Shown here piece by piece: positions 30,372 to 41,897 of a stretch of DNA of 64,000 bases (positions are counted from its first letter, which is position 1; every line of letters starts with the position of its first letter). Under the pieces are notes generated by a model. That model did not search any database. It saw only the letters and a list, made by a program, of their open reading frames with translations, and was not told where the DNA came from. Source of the stretch: Paulinella micropora (taxonomy: Eukaryota > Cercozoa > Imbricatea > Euglyphida > Paulinellidae). A program made the position numbers and the translations under genes. The stretch spans positions 1-64,000 of the forward strand of contig WBZZ01002655.1 of assembly GCA_019918135.1 (NCBI GenBank), given 5' to 3'.

Positions 30372-33300
30372 ATGTCGCAATATAAATCATTACTTGGCTT
30401 GAATGAGTTGGCTGTTGATAGTCTAAACATACTTAACTTAGACTAAACCAATACCAACATAGTCGGTCTGAATACAGACAGAGTGCCAGAAGATGAAAAC
30501 CCTTTGAACCTCTACTATACGGATTTACGATTTGACACAAGATTATCTACCAAATCAACTACAGACATAAAAGAAGGAAAAAATTTATACTACACAGAGC
30601 AACGAGTAAGGGATAATGACGAAGTTAAAGCCTCAACTAAACACAGAAGCAATACTTCCAATCCGCACCAAACAAGTTTATATAATTTGATAGACACAAA
30701 CATATCCGCTCCAACGGTCGGGCAATACTTAACATATAATGATGTAGATGGTAAATGGAGAAATACAACAATCGGCTCAATTGATACACTCACCGATGTA
30801 GTCATAACCGCACCAATAGCCACTAATAGTTATCTTACATATAACTCAATAAACTGGGTAAATAAAACATTTCCGATAAATGTTGATGAATTCGGCAACA
30901 TTAGTATGGGTGGTAATTTGAATATAACGGGAGTTAATCTATTAAATACCAAAGATGTTGATACTTGGATATCAGAGCACGAAGATAATAATGATAAAGT
31001 GTCAGCGGACGGCTCAATTAATACACACAGCGATGTTACAATAACAGGCACACCCGCCGATAACCAACTACTCATTTATAGCACAGGGCAATGGAGAAAC
31101 ACAAACTCTCCTTTTCTTAGATTGGACGGAACAGCAAACATGACGGGCGGATTAAACATGGGCGGATTTGCTATTTCAAATGTCGGTAATGTTGATGGTA
31201 TTGATGTTTCGGCTCTTAATACTTCTGTCGTTAAACTAACAGGCGACCAAACCATAACAGGGAATAAAACATTTACTACTTATGTGGCCGTAAAAGACTC
31301 AAATCCATTAAACACAGGCAAATTATTCTTTAATTATAACAATAATATGGGCTCTATCTATTTGTCGGAGGCAGGCGGCGCAACGGGCTATCCATTATCT
31401 TTTGTCGGCTCGTTTATACTTTTTGCTCCAACAACAGGTGGTGGAATAACATTGACGGGTAATGTTTTTAATTTTAACAGCACGACAGCAATTAGCGGGC
31501 TTCCAGCGCCATTCTATGATGGTGATGCTTCAACGAAAGCATATACCGATACAAAATTAGCAAAAGACAGCACAACGGCTATGACGGGTAGTTTAAATAT
31601 GGGTGGTTTTGCTATTACAAATGTTGGTAATGTTGATGGTATTGATGTATCCACCCTTGATACCGCAGTCGTCAAACTAACAGGAGACCAAACCATAGCA
31701 GGAACCAAAACATTCAGCAACATAATAAATACTAGTGCGGGGATTGATATGAAAAGTCAAAGCATAACAAATGTGAATCTTGTTGATGGTGTGGATGTTT
31801 CTACTCTTGACACTTCGGTGGTTAAACTAACAGGAGACCAAACCATAGCAGGGAACAAAAAATTTTCATCAACTTTGGAAGTAAGTGGTTCGTCCAATCC
31901 AACTGATTTTGACGGCATTGGCATAGCCTTTGATACAAAAATAGGAATGATTGCCGCACAAAAGACAGCAACAGCGACTTGGTATCCGATACAAATAACG
32001 GGTTCGTATGTTGAGTTATATTCGGGCAATACTTTAATTATAACCGCAGCTGGCACTACACTATCTTTGAATAATAACAAAAGAACAAACTTAGCCACAC
32101 CATCAGCAACAACGGACGGAGCAAATAAAAGTTATGTGGATACATTAGACGGGCAAAATGTGAAACTAACAGCTAACCAAACCATAGCAGGAATTAAGAC
32201 ATATAGCAGTGGTGTTGAAATAACGGGAAATTCAATCAATTCAACAACAAAGGGCACATTTATCGTTTTCAATTCTACCAGTAATATTGGGTCAATTGCT
32301 AGTTTGGATATGAAAACTGCGACATATTACAACTTTGAAATTTCTGCGAAAAAAATAAGTTTCATTATTGACGGGACGATAGTCGGTTGGGTAAATGCTT
32401 CGGGGTTAGATTGTAATAGTAGCAAAATAGCCAACCTTGGAACTCCAACATTATCAACAGACGGAGCGACAAAAGGGTATGCGGACACATTGGACGGGCA
32501 AAATGTAAAACTATCAACAGACCAAACCATAACAGGAAGCAAAACATTTAATGGGGCGAGCACTGTGATAAAATATCTAACTTTAACGAACAATGCCGAT
32601 TTTAATAATCAAACTATCACTAATGGTGGAAATATAACATATAATGGGGCGAGGATATTAAACCAAAATGGTGGAGACATATTCTTTTCACAGACATCAG
32701 GAGATTATCAGTATTTCTTATTTACTCTAAATACCGCTACAAGTGGAACCGCGAACCAACGAGGTTATGTATTTACGAATGTAGCATCTGATGTAAAAGG
32801 GGCGGGACTTTATATTTCAAAACTTTTGGATAATAAAAGTGCTTCGTCAGACATTGTCCGTTTTAACAATGCTGGAGGTATGCGGTTTTATGGTGCCTTA
32901 GATATGAATTCAAACAACATAACAAATGGCGGAACAATAACTGGAACGACAATTACTTCAACCGCGGGGATATCAACGACGACACTAACCGCAAGCGGAT
33001 TAATCACTGCAAATGCGAGTATATCAACAACAACGGCAACCGCGAGCGGATTGATAACGGCAAATGCGGGAATTACATATACAGGCACACTAACATCAGC
33101 AACGAATACCAGTGGAGCGAAAATAGGAGTTCAGGGAGTAACAGACGGAACAAATGCAAAAGGAATATTTCTATGGGATACGACAAATACGAGTTGGGGA
33201 ATTTATGCAGCATCTGGTGGGGCTCTAAACACTAGAAGTTTGGCAAATGGTTTAGCCGTTTCAGGAAATGATTTTAGTTCGTATAGTTTTCGGTTTAGGG

Positions 33301-34223
33301 TTGCTAATGATTCTACAATGGGTTTTGTGTGGGAAAATTCAGCAGAGCAATTGTTAATGTCATTAAACGGGGCAAACGGGACTTTATGGACAAAAGGATT
33401 GGTTACGGCAAATGCGGGAATTACATACACAGGCACACTAACAACGGCATCAGCATTAACTAATGGGGCGAAAATAGCAATTCAAGGACAAACAGACGGA
33501 ACAAATGCGAGAGGAATATTTGTATGGGACATTGGAGATTCAAACTGGGGGATTTATATGAGCCAGTCTGGGGCAAATAAATCATTAAGTGGAGGAACAG
33601 CACCAGCAGGAGGAGGTGGAGGATTAACTTCTTATTCTATTAGATTTAGAGTAAATGGTTCTTCAACGAGTGGTTTCATATGGGAGAATAATTCAAATAC
33701 TGCTTTAATGTCATTAAGAGCAAGCGATGGGCAATTATGGGTATTGTCTAATCCAATTCAATATTCAGACAAGAGAAAAAAAGAAGATATAAAGGAATGT
33801 TTAGGCTTAGATTTTATTAATAAGTTAAATCCAGTCTGCTATCGTATGATTGATGACAACAAGAAATGTAGGACTGGCTTAATAGCACAGGAATTAGAAG
33901 AAATACTAACAGAAATGGATATGCTAGATTTTGGCGGATTTATAAAAGAAACAATTATGGTTCCGTGTCCAAAGCAAAGAAAAGAATACGAATTGAAAGG
34001 TGTGAGTGTTAATCCAGAAGATGTTAAATGTGTTGATAGTGGTGATGTCGGTTATGGTATAGGTTATTCTGAGTTTATCGCCCCGTTAATTAAGGCGGTT
34101 CAACAATTATCAGAAAAGGTAGTTAATTTAGAAAAAGAAAATAAAAATCTTATGAATATACTACAAGACCAAGCAAACCAACTAGCAGAAATCAGAGTGT
34201 CCGTTATTGATAATGTCAAATAA
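30372..34223 (+). pseudogene. Long fibre protein with S74 chaperone domain, PLV B
   Basis: Homologue of 9617-13354. More VKLTGDQTIAGTKTF-like repeat units are present than in A, and the segment before the chaperone has different repeats, showing unit gain and loss. The last 130 residues carry SDKRKKEDIKECLGLDFINK, GLIAQELEEIL and a coiled-coil end, the S74 intramolecular chaperone. Most of the length is open; about one break lies in the region. Role as receptor-binding fibre is inferred from phage relatives. Confidence 0.78.
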
Positions 34224-34557
34224 TACAACTAGACTTCATAGGCCACCGCCACTCATTGAAATAGACGGCGAACTAACTCCAGAATTAAAGTCCCGCTGTA
34301 TTTCGTCAGAGTTAAAAAATGAACAAAAAAAATTAGACCATGAAATTAACGACGAATGGCGATGTTGTTGTTTCAAAGAAAGGACAGATGCAAGATTAAT
34401 TAAATATGCTGTTCAGATGACAGTTATATGTAGCATAATCATTTTGTGTGTTGTTAGATTGAGCGACCCAACAATCAGTTGTGCTAATGCTAACACATTT
34501 ATAGGCGTACTCACGCTTCTTATTGGGATAATCTGCCCGTCTCCAAAACTAAATTAA
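34213..34557 (+). CDS. Small two-pass membrane protein, PLV B
   Basis: Homologue of 9277-9627, with TTRLHRPPP at the start, a cysteine cluster (WRCCCFKE), and two hydrophobic segments, AVQMTVICSIIILCVVRL and FIGVLTLLIGIIC. The start overlaps the end of the fibre gene. I chose the inner Met (MSNN) because it matches A. It looks whole. Confidence 0.6.
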   Translation: MSNNTTRLHRPPPLIEIDGELTPELKSRCISSELKNEQKKLDHEINDEWRCCCFKERTDARLIKYAVQMTVICSIIILCVVRLSDPTISCANANTFIGVLTLLIGIICPSPKLN

Positions 34558-35213
34558 AAACCAAAAGCGGATAATCCGATCATATTGTCATAGTGTATTT
34601 GTGTTTTAAGATGCTTTGATAAATTATCAATTCTGAAAGAATTACCACATTCACATTGAACTATTTTTGATTCATATATTCTTTTTTTTCGGTTTATCTC
34701 ATCTTTATTTCTGTCTCTATATTCTTTCCATTTTTGTGATAGTTGTTCTTTGTTTTTTGCCACGTATTCTTTAAGATATCGTGACATATAGTCTTCATTT
34801 TTTTCAATCCATTCTTTTCTTTTTTGTGCTATTTTCTCTTTGTTTGTTTCTCTATATTTTTTATCTCTTTGTGCTATTTTACCCTTGTTTTGTTCTCTGT
34901 ATTCCTTTTTAGTTTGACATTCTACTCTTTTGTTTATACAATTTTCTGTTTGTCTTATTATCTCTCCTTCTCGCCTTCTCAGTTGATTTACATTTTCACA
35001 CGAATAATCTTCAATTAATTCAACGAAGGCATCATTATATTGGACGATTTCAAAAGAAGAAACATAATGATATTTTCCATTCATCCAGTTTTTGTAATCA
35101 ATTTTATGAGCATACAATCGCTTATATAATGGTTGAGCGGTTGAACCGATATACACCTGATCGGTTTGATATGACCTAATCGCATATATTTTTCCTTGTT
35201 TATAGTCTGGCAT
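34554..35213 (-). CDS. GIY-YIG endonuclease with C-terminal zinc finger, PLV B
   Basis: A 219-residue, whole member of the family. Residues 1-40 carry KIYAIRSYQTDQVYIGST, the GIY-YIG core; an arginine-bearing YKRLYAHKID follows; residues 80-90 hold RRREGEIIRQTENC with the catalytic glutamate. Residues 110-185 are a long Lys/Glu/Tyr-rich helix of repeated RDKNKEK-like units. The end CECGNSFRIDNLSKHLKTQI-H is zinc-finger-like. It lies between the membrane and Cys-rich genes, which are adjacent in A, so it is an added gene. Homing-type spread is plausible. Confidence 0.78.
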   Translation of the reverse strand: MPDYKQGKIYAIRSYQTDQVYIGSTAQPLYKRLYAHKIDYKNWMNGKYHYVSSFEIVQYNDAFVELIEDYSCENVNQLRRREGEIIRQTENCINKRVECQTKKEYREQNKGKIAQRDKKYRETNKEKIAQKRKEWIEKNEDYMSRYLKEYVAKNKEQLSQKWKEYRDRNKDEINRKKRIYESKIVQCECGNSFRIDNLSKHLKTQIHYDNMIGLSAFGF

Positions 35214-35241
35214 CGTTTTATATCGTTTATTATCGCTATGT

Positions 35242-35508
35242 TTAAATAGAATTACACTCGTATAAATGTGTCATATACCACATATCATCATTTGAGCACA
35301 TTAAAGGAATGGCTTCATCAAAACTAATACACCAATCTGACATTGGCTTATACACACATTTAAATTTAGTTTCTATTCCTTTTTGAATACAATAAACACA
35401 ACTTTCATTTTTTTTATCGCTTATCCGTGAGTAAAAGTCGCAGGCAGTACGACCTAACACAGACCACATAAACAATAATATTATTAACATTTGTATATTT
35501 TTGCTCAA
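35242..35508 (-). CDS. Small secreted or membrane-anchored Cys-rich protein, PLV B
   Basis: Homologue of 9040-9288. The start may be at the inner Met of MLIILLFMWSVLGRTAC, which matches A, giving a signal-peptide-like start. The cysteine pattern CVYCIQKG, FKCVYK, DWCISF, MCSNDD and YECNSI is kept. It looks whole. The function is unknown; kept cysteines argue for selection on a folded exported protein. Confidence 0.6.
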   Translation of the reverse strand: MSKNIQMLIILLFMWSVLGRTACDFYSRISDKKNESCVYCIQKGIETKFKCVYKPMSDWCISFDEAIPLMCSNDDMWYMTHLYECNSI

Positions 35509-35534
35509 AGATTTTTATAAAATCTTTGTATAGA

Positions 35535-35900
35535 ATGACGGAGCACAAATACCAAAAGATTGTTTTTCTGAGCAATGATTTTGCTGGAGGAAGCAAAACA
35601 TTTAATAAAAATATCAAAATGTCATTCACACCCACCAAAATGAATGTAAAATTTATCCACTAATATATGAACGACCAGACAGAGACAAAAACCAGAATTC
35701 TTTATATGGATAGAATTGGAATTATTGGAACATTTGCGGACAGCACTACAGCAAACATTTCAAATCTCGGTTATAATTTGGGTGTTGTAGGATGGACAGA
35801 TGGACAATATACATTTAAAGTCCTTGAAACTGACAGCGGAAATATTGACACAGGAAATTTAGCGGGCCGAATTGTTGTGTGCCTTGAGTTCTTGGGATAA
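35535..35900 (+). pseudogene. Conserved small PLV protein before ATPase, PLV B
   Basis: Homologue of 8670-9014 with QKIVFLSNDFAGGSKTF and GWTDGQYTFKVLETDSGNID. The order before the packaging ATPase is kept. About one break is present. The end of the protein differs from that in A. Family unknown. Confidence 0.55.
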
Positions 35901-35909
35901 TTATATAGG

Positions 35910-36724
35910 ATGGAGAAGATTAAAAATGTCAAAGTTAAGCCTGTGAAGCAGGATGGAAACGGAGATAAAAAGCAAAAGGTTATGAATTATTCAATGAGCC
36001 GTATGCTAATATATTTCTACTTGCTAGAAAGAAGAGCGGAAAAACAACAGCACTCTTTGAAATACTGAAACGGACTACAGACAGAAAAACCCGCATTGTC
36101 ATTATTGCTTCAACGATACACAAGGATTATATTTATAAAGCAATGGTAAAGCACTTTAAGAACAGAGGCAACCCGATGGCAATATATACCTTTCTTAAGT
36201 CAGATGGTGTAAATGTTATTGATTATGAGTTAGACAAACTGAACAGACATGACGAGCAACACGAAGGAGAAATCAAAGATGAAGAAGAAATAGAGAAGCC
36301 ACAATTTCTTTACTTTGGAAAAGAAGAAAAAAGGAAACAGATAAAGGAGGCAAAAGAAAGGCCGAGTAAATATATATCTCCAGAGGTAGTTTTTGTTTTG
36401 GACGATTTAGGGAGTGGATTAAGAGACAAGTCCGTAAGTGATTTGTTAAAAAAGAACAGATACTATAAAAGTAAGGTTATTATGTCAAGCCAGTATCTGA
36501 ACGACCTACGGCCAGAAGCAATTAAGCAATTAGATTATCTATTAATCTTTCCAAGCCAGTCTCAGGACAAAATGGAACTCGTGTATAAACACTTAGACTT
36601 ATCTTTTGACTTTGATTACTTTCTTCAAAAGTATCACGAAGCAACAAAGGAACGATTTAATTTTCTTTATGTTTCAAGTGTTGATGATGAGTTAAGAAAA
36701 AATTTTGCTTATCGGTTGAAATAA
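35910..36724 (+). pseudogene. FtsK/HerA-type packaging ATPase, PLV B (broken)
   Basis: Homologue of 7826-8668. The P-loop region ARKKSGKTTALFEI and the Walker B block VVFVLDDLGSG are visible, as is SSQYLNDLRPEAIKQLDYLL. About one break is present. The gene starts at MEKIKN, which supports the start chosen in A. A segment between P-loop and Walker B is shorter than in A. Confidence 0.8.
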
Positions 36725-36782
36725 TTATTTTTGTAATTATTTTTTATTTTGCTGAAAGATTTTTTAAAAATCTTTCTAATAT

Positions 36783-37094
36783 ATGCCAGTATCGCCTGTG
36801 ATAATTTCACAACCATCAGGATATAACATCGGATACAATCCATCAATGCCACAGAAGGGAGGAAAAAAGAAAACTAAGAAGAAGGGATGTGGGCAAAAGG
36901 GAGGAAAGATTAACTGGGTAAAGGTCGGAAAAACTGCAATGGCCGTTGATAAATTTCTTCGCGGTAATAAGTTAATCTCAAGGACTGCGGGAGCATTAAG
37001 TAGTGTCGGGGTGCCTTACGCTGGTAGTGTTGGTGCTGTAGCATCAAGACTGGGGTATGGTAAGCAACGAGGAGGTGCTGTAAAGTTCAGATAA
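36783..37094 (+). CDS. Small basic Gly-rich virion-core-like protein, PLV B
   Basis: A 103-residue homologue of 7473-7790. It keeps MPVSPVIISQPSGYNIGYNP, the INWVKVGKTAMAVDKFLRGN helix and the RLGYGKQRGGAVKFR end. The Lys/Gly-rich linker differs. It looks whole. TCTAATATATG precedes the start as a TATA-like context. Confidence 0.6.
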   Translation: MPVSPVIISQPSGYNIGYNPSMPQKGGKKKTKKKGCGQKGGKINWVKVGKTAMAVDKFLRGNKLISRTAGALSSVGVPYAGSVGAVASRLGYGKQRGGAVKFR

Positions 37095-37161
37095 AACGTG
37101 TTTCATTAAATGATTTTTCATACAAACGAATTGAAAATATTTTTTTGTTTAATTATATACG

Positions 37162-38448
37162 ATGGTCGCTAAAAAGACTAATAAGAAAAAGGCTAAGGTA
37201 AGACCCCCGCGGGTTTATAGGAATAAGAGCGGGAGACCATATATTATCCAGAAGGGTAAAAAATATTATCTTAATTTTGGTAAGAAAACAAATGATATGA
37301 GCACACTTCAAATCGTTAAGTTGTTTTTGAAATATATTGGTAAGCCGAGGCCACAAAGGCAGGGTCGCAAACCAAGAGAAAAAATAATCAAATCTGATTT
37401 CAATCGTCTTGAACACGAGAACAGAAACCAGATACAAAGCAACTTACAAAAGAAATATGAGTTAATACATGACGAGGAAGAAAAGGAAAAGAAGAAGAGG
37501 GATGAGATGGAAGAAGAAAAGAAAAGGCTAGAACGAAAAGACGTAGCAGATGCTAAGGAAAGGCAGGATGAGTTAGCAAGGATACACCGCAATGAACTAT
37601 CCGATATCAAGGAACGACAAGAACAAAAAGACAGAGAACTAAGAAGGGAGCAAAAACTCATAGATGATGTAAAATATGAAGAAGATAGAAAAAATAGAAT
37701 ACAAGCATTACCACCGCCACCGCAATATCAATATATTATGCCACCGCAATATGGACAGCCACAAGCACCGCCACAATTTGGAGCACCACAACAAGCACCG
37801 CCATTTGGAGCACCACCACAAGCACCGCCATTACCTAATTTAGGAGATGAAGCACCATTGAAAACGAAAGAGCAATATGAGGAAGAAAAAAAGCAAAAGC
37901 AGAAAGATATTGAAACACTGAAATTAGCAGGATATACAGATAAGTTCATAAAAAAGATGAGTCGTAAAGACTTACAAAAAGCCAGTCAAGATATTCAGAT
38001 GGCTATAGCCACAGCGACATCTTTAGAGGAACAGAAAAAGTTAGCAGAAGAATACAAAGAAAAACTTGAAAAGGAAGAAAAGAAGGCAGAAGAAAAGGGT
38101 AAGCATTTTGAACATTTACAAATTAATCAATTTTTAATATCAGCATTTTCAAAAACTTATCACCCAAACATTACTATAAAAGAGTTAGCACAGGCTTTAA
38201 AAAAGAGACTAGATAATGATGGACATAAAAAATTAAATTACAAAGACACTTCAAAGTGGATTATTGACATGATTAAAAGGTTTAATATTGATGTTGGAAA
38301 TGAAAAGGAAAACGTAAAAAGAAAAGTGGCGGATTATGCTAGATATGAAGAGTACATGGGTATTAATGAGCAAAAAGGTAGTGGAGCGAAGACATTAGAA
38401 GAATTAATTGATAAAGTATTTTCAATAGCGAAAATAAAAAATACTTAG
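37162..38448 (+). CDS. Lys/Glu-rich coiled-coil protein with Pro/Gln repeats, PLV B
   Basis: A 428-residue homologue of 6077-7399, whole. It has the basic start KVRPPRVYRNKSGRPYIIQ, a coiled coil with an extra RQDELARIHRNELSDIKERQ repeat not in A, a shorter PQ-rich repeat (QYGQPQAPPQFGAPQQ), and a conserved globular end (ISAFSKTYHPNITIKELAQA). Two regions that gain and lose repeats, flanked by conserved ends, suggest a linker or scaffold between virion parts; this is inference. Confidence 0.65.
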   Translation: MVAKKTNKKKAKVRPPRVYRNKSGRPYIIQKGKKYYLNFGKKTNDMSTLQIVKLFLKYIGKPRPQRQGRKPREKIIKSDFNRLEHENRNQIQSNLQKKYELIHDEEEKEKKKRDEMEEEKKRLERKDVADAKERQDELARIHRNELSDIKERQEQKDRELRREQKLIDDVKYEEDRKNRIQALPPPPQYQYIMPPQYGQPQAPPQFGAPQQAPPFGAPPQAPPLPNLGDEAPLKTKEQYEEEKKQKQKDIETLKLAGYTDKFIKKMSRKDLQKASQDIQMAIATATSLEEQKKLAEEYKEKLEKEEKKAEEKGKHFEHLQINQFLISAFSKTYHPNITIKELAQALKKRLDNDGHKKLNYKDTSKWIIDMIKRFNIDVGNEKENVKRKVADYARYEEYMGINEQKGSGAKTLEELIDKVFSIAKIKNT

Positions 38449-38471
38449 CCCGCAAAGATTGGAAACACACA

Positions 38472-38773
38472 ATGAACAAACATGATTTTGTAAATACTCT
38501 AACTAACAAAATGACTTCCGATCCCAATTTAGATAAACGAGTTTCAACAGATTTGAATATTGACGAGGGAATGCCTCAACAACTACCATTAGAGACACAA
38601 CCACAGCAACCAGAGCCAGAGACAATACCCCAAGAACAAGTTCTGCGGAGCAGAATATCGTGGCAAAGCCACTCATCGCGGAGACGCCACAACCACAGCA
38701 ACCAGAGCCAGAGCAAGAGCAGCAGCAACCAGAGCCAGAGGAACCCACACAGGAAGGAGAAGGGAGGGGACTA
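38472..38773 (+). other. Pro/Gln-rich leader region before protease, PLV B
   Basis: Begins MNKHDFVNTLTNKMTSDPNL, like the 85-residue protein of A, then low-complexity Pro/Gln/Glu coding sequence in more than one overlapping open frame up to the protease. How the leader and protease are expressed here is unresolved. Unlike A, there is no hairpin module at the junction. Confidence 0.45.
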
Positions 38774-39253
38774 ATGACTAATGAAATAGACGACATAATG
38801 AAAAAATATGGATGGTATCTCGGAGCAATAACCAGTGATGAAATCTATAAGTTGAAGCCCGGAAGCAGAAAGCGATACGGATTTATTATGAATACCCAAA
38901 AAAGTTCGCAACCCGGAGCACATTGGATGGCTGTTTATATAGATTTAGATAAAGATAGGTCCGTTGAAGTTTATGATCCATTAGCCCTGTATAAACCAAC
39001 GGAAGACTTTCAACAACAAATGAAACAACTAATTGATAAAAGCCACCCCGATAGTTATTTATTAATGAAGGTTAATCAAGTAAAGAACCAATCAAACACC
39101 TCGGATACCTGCGGATGGCACTCAATGAGGTTTTTAATGGAGCGAGCGAAAGGCAACCGATTTAAGTTTGCTAGTGGCTATACAGACTTAAAAGAAGAAG
39201 AAGCAGAAAAATTAAAAGCACAGAATGGTTATGGATTTGACACCTTTTTGTAA
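38774..39253 (+). CDS. Adenovirus-type cysteine protease, PLV B
   Basis: Homologue of 5303-5830. From the Met of MTNEIDDIMKKYGWYLGAIT the protein keeps the catalytic histidine in GAHWMAVYIDL, the acidic residue in SVEVYDPLA, a glutamine in VNQVKNQSN and the cysteine in DTCGWHSMRFL. The open frame extends upstream into the Pro/Gln-rich leader, so the true start may be earlier. It looks whole over the catalytic part. It would mature capsid proteins. Confidence 0.82.
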   Translation: MTNEIDDIMKKYGWYLGAITSDEIYKLKPGSRKRYGFIMNTQKSSQPGAHWMAVYIDLDKDRSVEVYDPLALYKPTEDFQQQMKQLIDKSHPDSYLLMKVNQVKNQSNTSDTCGWHSMRFLMERAKGNRFKFASGYTDLKEEEAEKLKAQNGYGFDTFL

Positions 39254-39317
39254 AAGATATTTTCTAATATATAGATTTTTGAGGTTGTAGGTGGTTTTTT
39301 TATAAAAAGCACCTACG

Positions 39318-40136
39318 ATGGAGTACAAGGGAGGGAGAAGTTCGGGCATCTATTATATCAACAGCAAAAACCGAATAACGGGGACAGACAGCGACTTTAC
39401 ACACGAGATAAACTTAAAATCACTAGACAATCCCACACATTGTAAAATTCTTCATATCTATGTTCCAAAGTCGTAATACTATTACTCTGTGGCTTCACCA
39501 TATAATACTTTTACTCTTAGCGAAGACGGGTATGAGGCTTTAATTACAATACCTGAGGGCAACTACACAATGAACAACTTAAAAAATAAGTTGTCTGAGA
39601 TACTGACGGCAGAAAGTCCGAATGACTATACTTATGTTGTCTCAAGCAACAATACCAACATAGACCCAGAGGATGGTAAATTAACATTCAGTGTTTCAAA
39701 TAACGGAGGTATTCAACCGCGGTTTACATTTGATGGTGATACCCGTATTCATGAGGTAATGGGTTTTGATAGAAACTCAACATATTTCTTTGCCAATGAT
39801 TTTATTAAATCGCCAAACGTAATTATTCTAACTGGTGAAAAAACTTTGTATCTTCAATCGGATTTAGTTGGGGAAGGAGATAATCACGTGCTACAAGAAA
39901 TATACACTGCCAACGAAATTCCTTTTGATGCCGTTATATACGACGGAAGTGGGTCAGAGTATGGTAAGAAATTATCCTCCAGTTCAAATAATGTATATAG
40001 GTTTTATCTTACAGACGAAAACGATCAGGCTATAAATCTTAATGGTTTGGGTATTGTAATGACATTATTAATTTACAGAGAGACTAATTATTTTAATTTA
40101 TTTACATCCTTTTTCAATTTGTTAAAGTCCCGATGA
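39318..40136 (+). pseudogene. Penton-like minor capsid protein, PLV B
   Basis: Homologue of 4463-5276 with YKGGRSSGIYYINS at the start, FTLSEDGYEALITIPEGNYT, LYLQSDLVGEGDNHVLQEIY and LTDENDQAINLNGLGI. The pattern is that of Polinton and virophage penton proteins. About one break is present near the N-terminal part. It is followed by a hairpin module and the putative capsid gene, as in A. Confidence 0.72.
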
Positions 40137-40247
40137 TATGTGAGAATTGTGCTTCGTGCTACGCACTCTCGCTTATTCTCAAACATCGACAACCATTAAT
40201 TATTTTTTTTACGATGTTTTATGATGACGAAGTCAGAATAAAATATC
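40135..40247. repeat. Double-hairpin module (copy 6)
   Basis: Outer ends GATATGT and AAATATC, a first hairpin with stem TGAGAAT/ATTCTCA and loop CTTCGTGCTACGCACTCTCG, inner pair AACATCG/CGATGTT, and a shorter second hairpin with stem TTTTAT/ATAAAA. It occupies the same penton-capsid interval as the module at 4333-4464 in A, but the hairpins are of other types. Confidence 0.8.
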
Positions 40248-40335
40248 AATTAATTTTAGAATTATTTATTTTTTTCTATAAATATATTATTGTGAATTAG
40301 TTAATAATCTCAACTGCCTAAAAATCAAAAACAAA

Positions 40336-41825
40336 ATGCCAACTCAACACGGAGGCGAATTAGACTTCAGTAAGACTGATTATATCAGTGCTTCGTATCG
40401 TTTGAATAAACTCGCCCCACGTGAGGGTTCTGCTTCATTTGAAGTCACCACTGCTGGCGGACAAGAACGATCATTTGACCTTATCAGTCGCCCGTTCAAT
40501 CTCGCTCGGTCTTATTTGAGTTTTACTTATACTATGAGAGCGCCTCTTGTTGCCAACACTTATACTAGAATTTTTATGGACTGCCTTTCGCAAATTTCTC
40601 AAATTCAACTTCAGACCCGTGGCGGTGTTTATCTGTGCGACGTTAAGAACCTTAGACATGTGACTAAGATGTTGTGGAAACCAGAAATGAGCTTGAAGGA
40701 TTTCCTTGACCTTCCTAACCACGGGGATGCTAGTGGATACGGATGTATGCTACAAAAGTGTAATGCTAACGGCTTGATTAACATTAGTGCCGTTGAAGCA
40801 ACTAGAACAGCCTTTCGTGCGGCCGCTGATGGTAATAACGATGTTGCTGCCGCAACTCAGGGTCTATTGCGAGAGCCAGTGATTTCTGCTCGTCGTCACG
40901 ATGATGCTGCTTTGACGACTGGAGTTGGAGCACTATCCGCCGTAAATGTTAATTACAACGAGGCGAAGTATCTTGTGGGAAGTGGAGCAACTGCCGCCAC
41001 CGCTATCAATGTTAAAATTCCTTTGGGTATGATTATTAATACTATTTTCGCACTTGATAAGACTATTATGTTTCCAGAGATTTTGACAATGCGAATTGTG
41101 TGGAGTGCTACTGACAGAACCGGTTATACGGTGACGAATGGTGCCGCTACTTGTCTTAGCACTGCTTATCTTGCCGCACTAAATGCTACACTGCCTATGG
41201 CTGTATCTGCTGATGTTACCAATCTTAACTTGTTTCTCGCTGTTGAAACGAACCCTGATGTCATTCAATCAATTCAACAGAAGATTGCTAGCCCCGAAGG
41301 TATGAACTTCAATATCGATTATCCCTATGTTTCTAAGAATCAATTGGAGCAACCACAACCCAAAATATTATTATGCGATTTGACAGAGGCCATGGTCGCC
41401 GTTTGAAGAAGATTTATCACTCAGTTTTTAACACCGAAGAAAGGAAGAACACTGCTTATGACAATGATAATCGCACAGCAGCAAAGATTGCTACTTTATA
41501 CACTACTCTAGACGGAGCACGACAGCAAGAGTTTAACATTGACTGCGCCTCTGAAGAAGACTATATGTATTTGAAGCCAAAGGTTGAGGGTTCGGCCTTG
41601 TTGAATAACGATGTGTATAAATACAATTGGTTCTGGGTTGATGCTTGGGATAATACCCGCCCGCTATGGAGCAAGGACCAAAATGAAATCAGTGGTTTAA
41701 GCCTTGATACTGAGCGACGATGGGAGTTTATTGGCACTAATGCGGGAACTGCTCTTAACCACTACACCGTGGCAATCACTCAGCGAGAGGTTCAGGTTAA
41801 GGCAAATATGATTACGATTTCATAA
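40336..41825 (+). pseudogene. Putative major capsid protein, PLV B (broken)
   Basis: Homologue of 2757-4241, spanning about 496 codons. It starts MPTQHGGELDFSKTDYISAS and keeps FMDCLSQISQIQLQTRGGVY, WKPEMSLKDFLDLPNHGDAS, NFNIDYPYV and a YKYNWFWVDAWDNTRPLW block. Size, position beside the penton-like gene and conservation in all three copies support a double jelly-roll capsid protein. About one break is present. Confidence 0.62.
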
Positions 41826-41897
41826 CTCCGCCAGTGAGGTAATATGTAATTATTAATTTTGATAGTTAATTTATTTTTTTGATAATATAGACCAACA

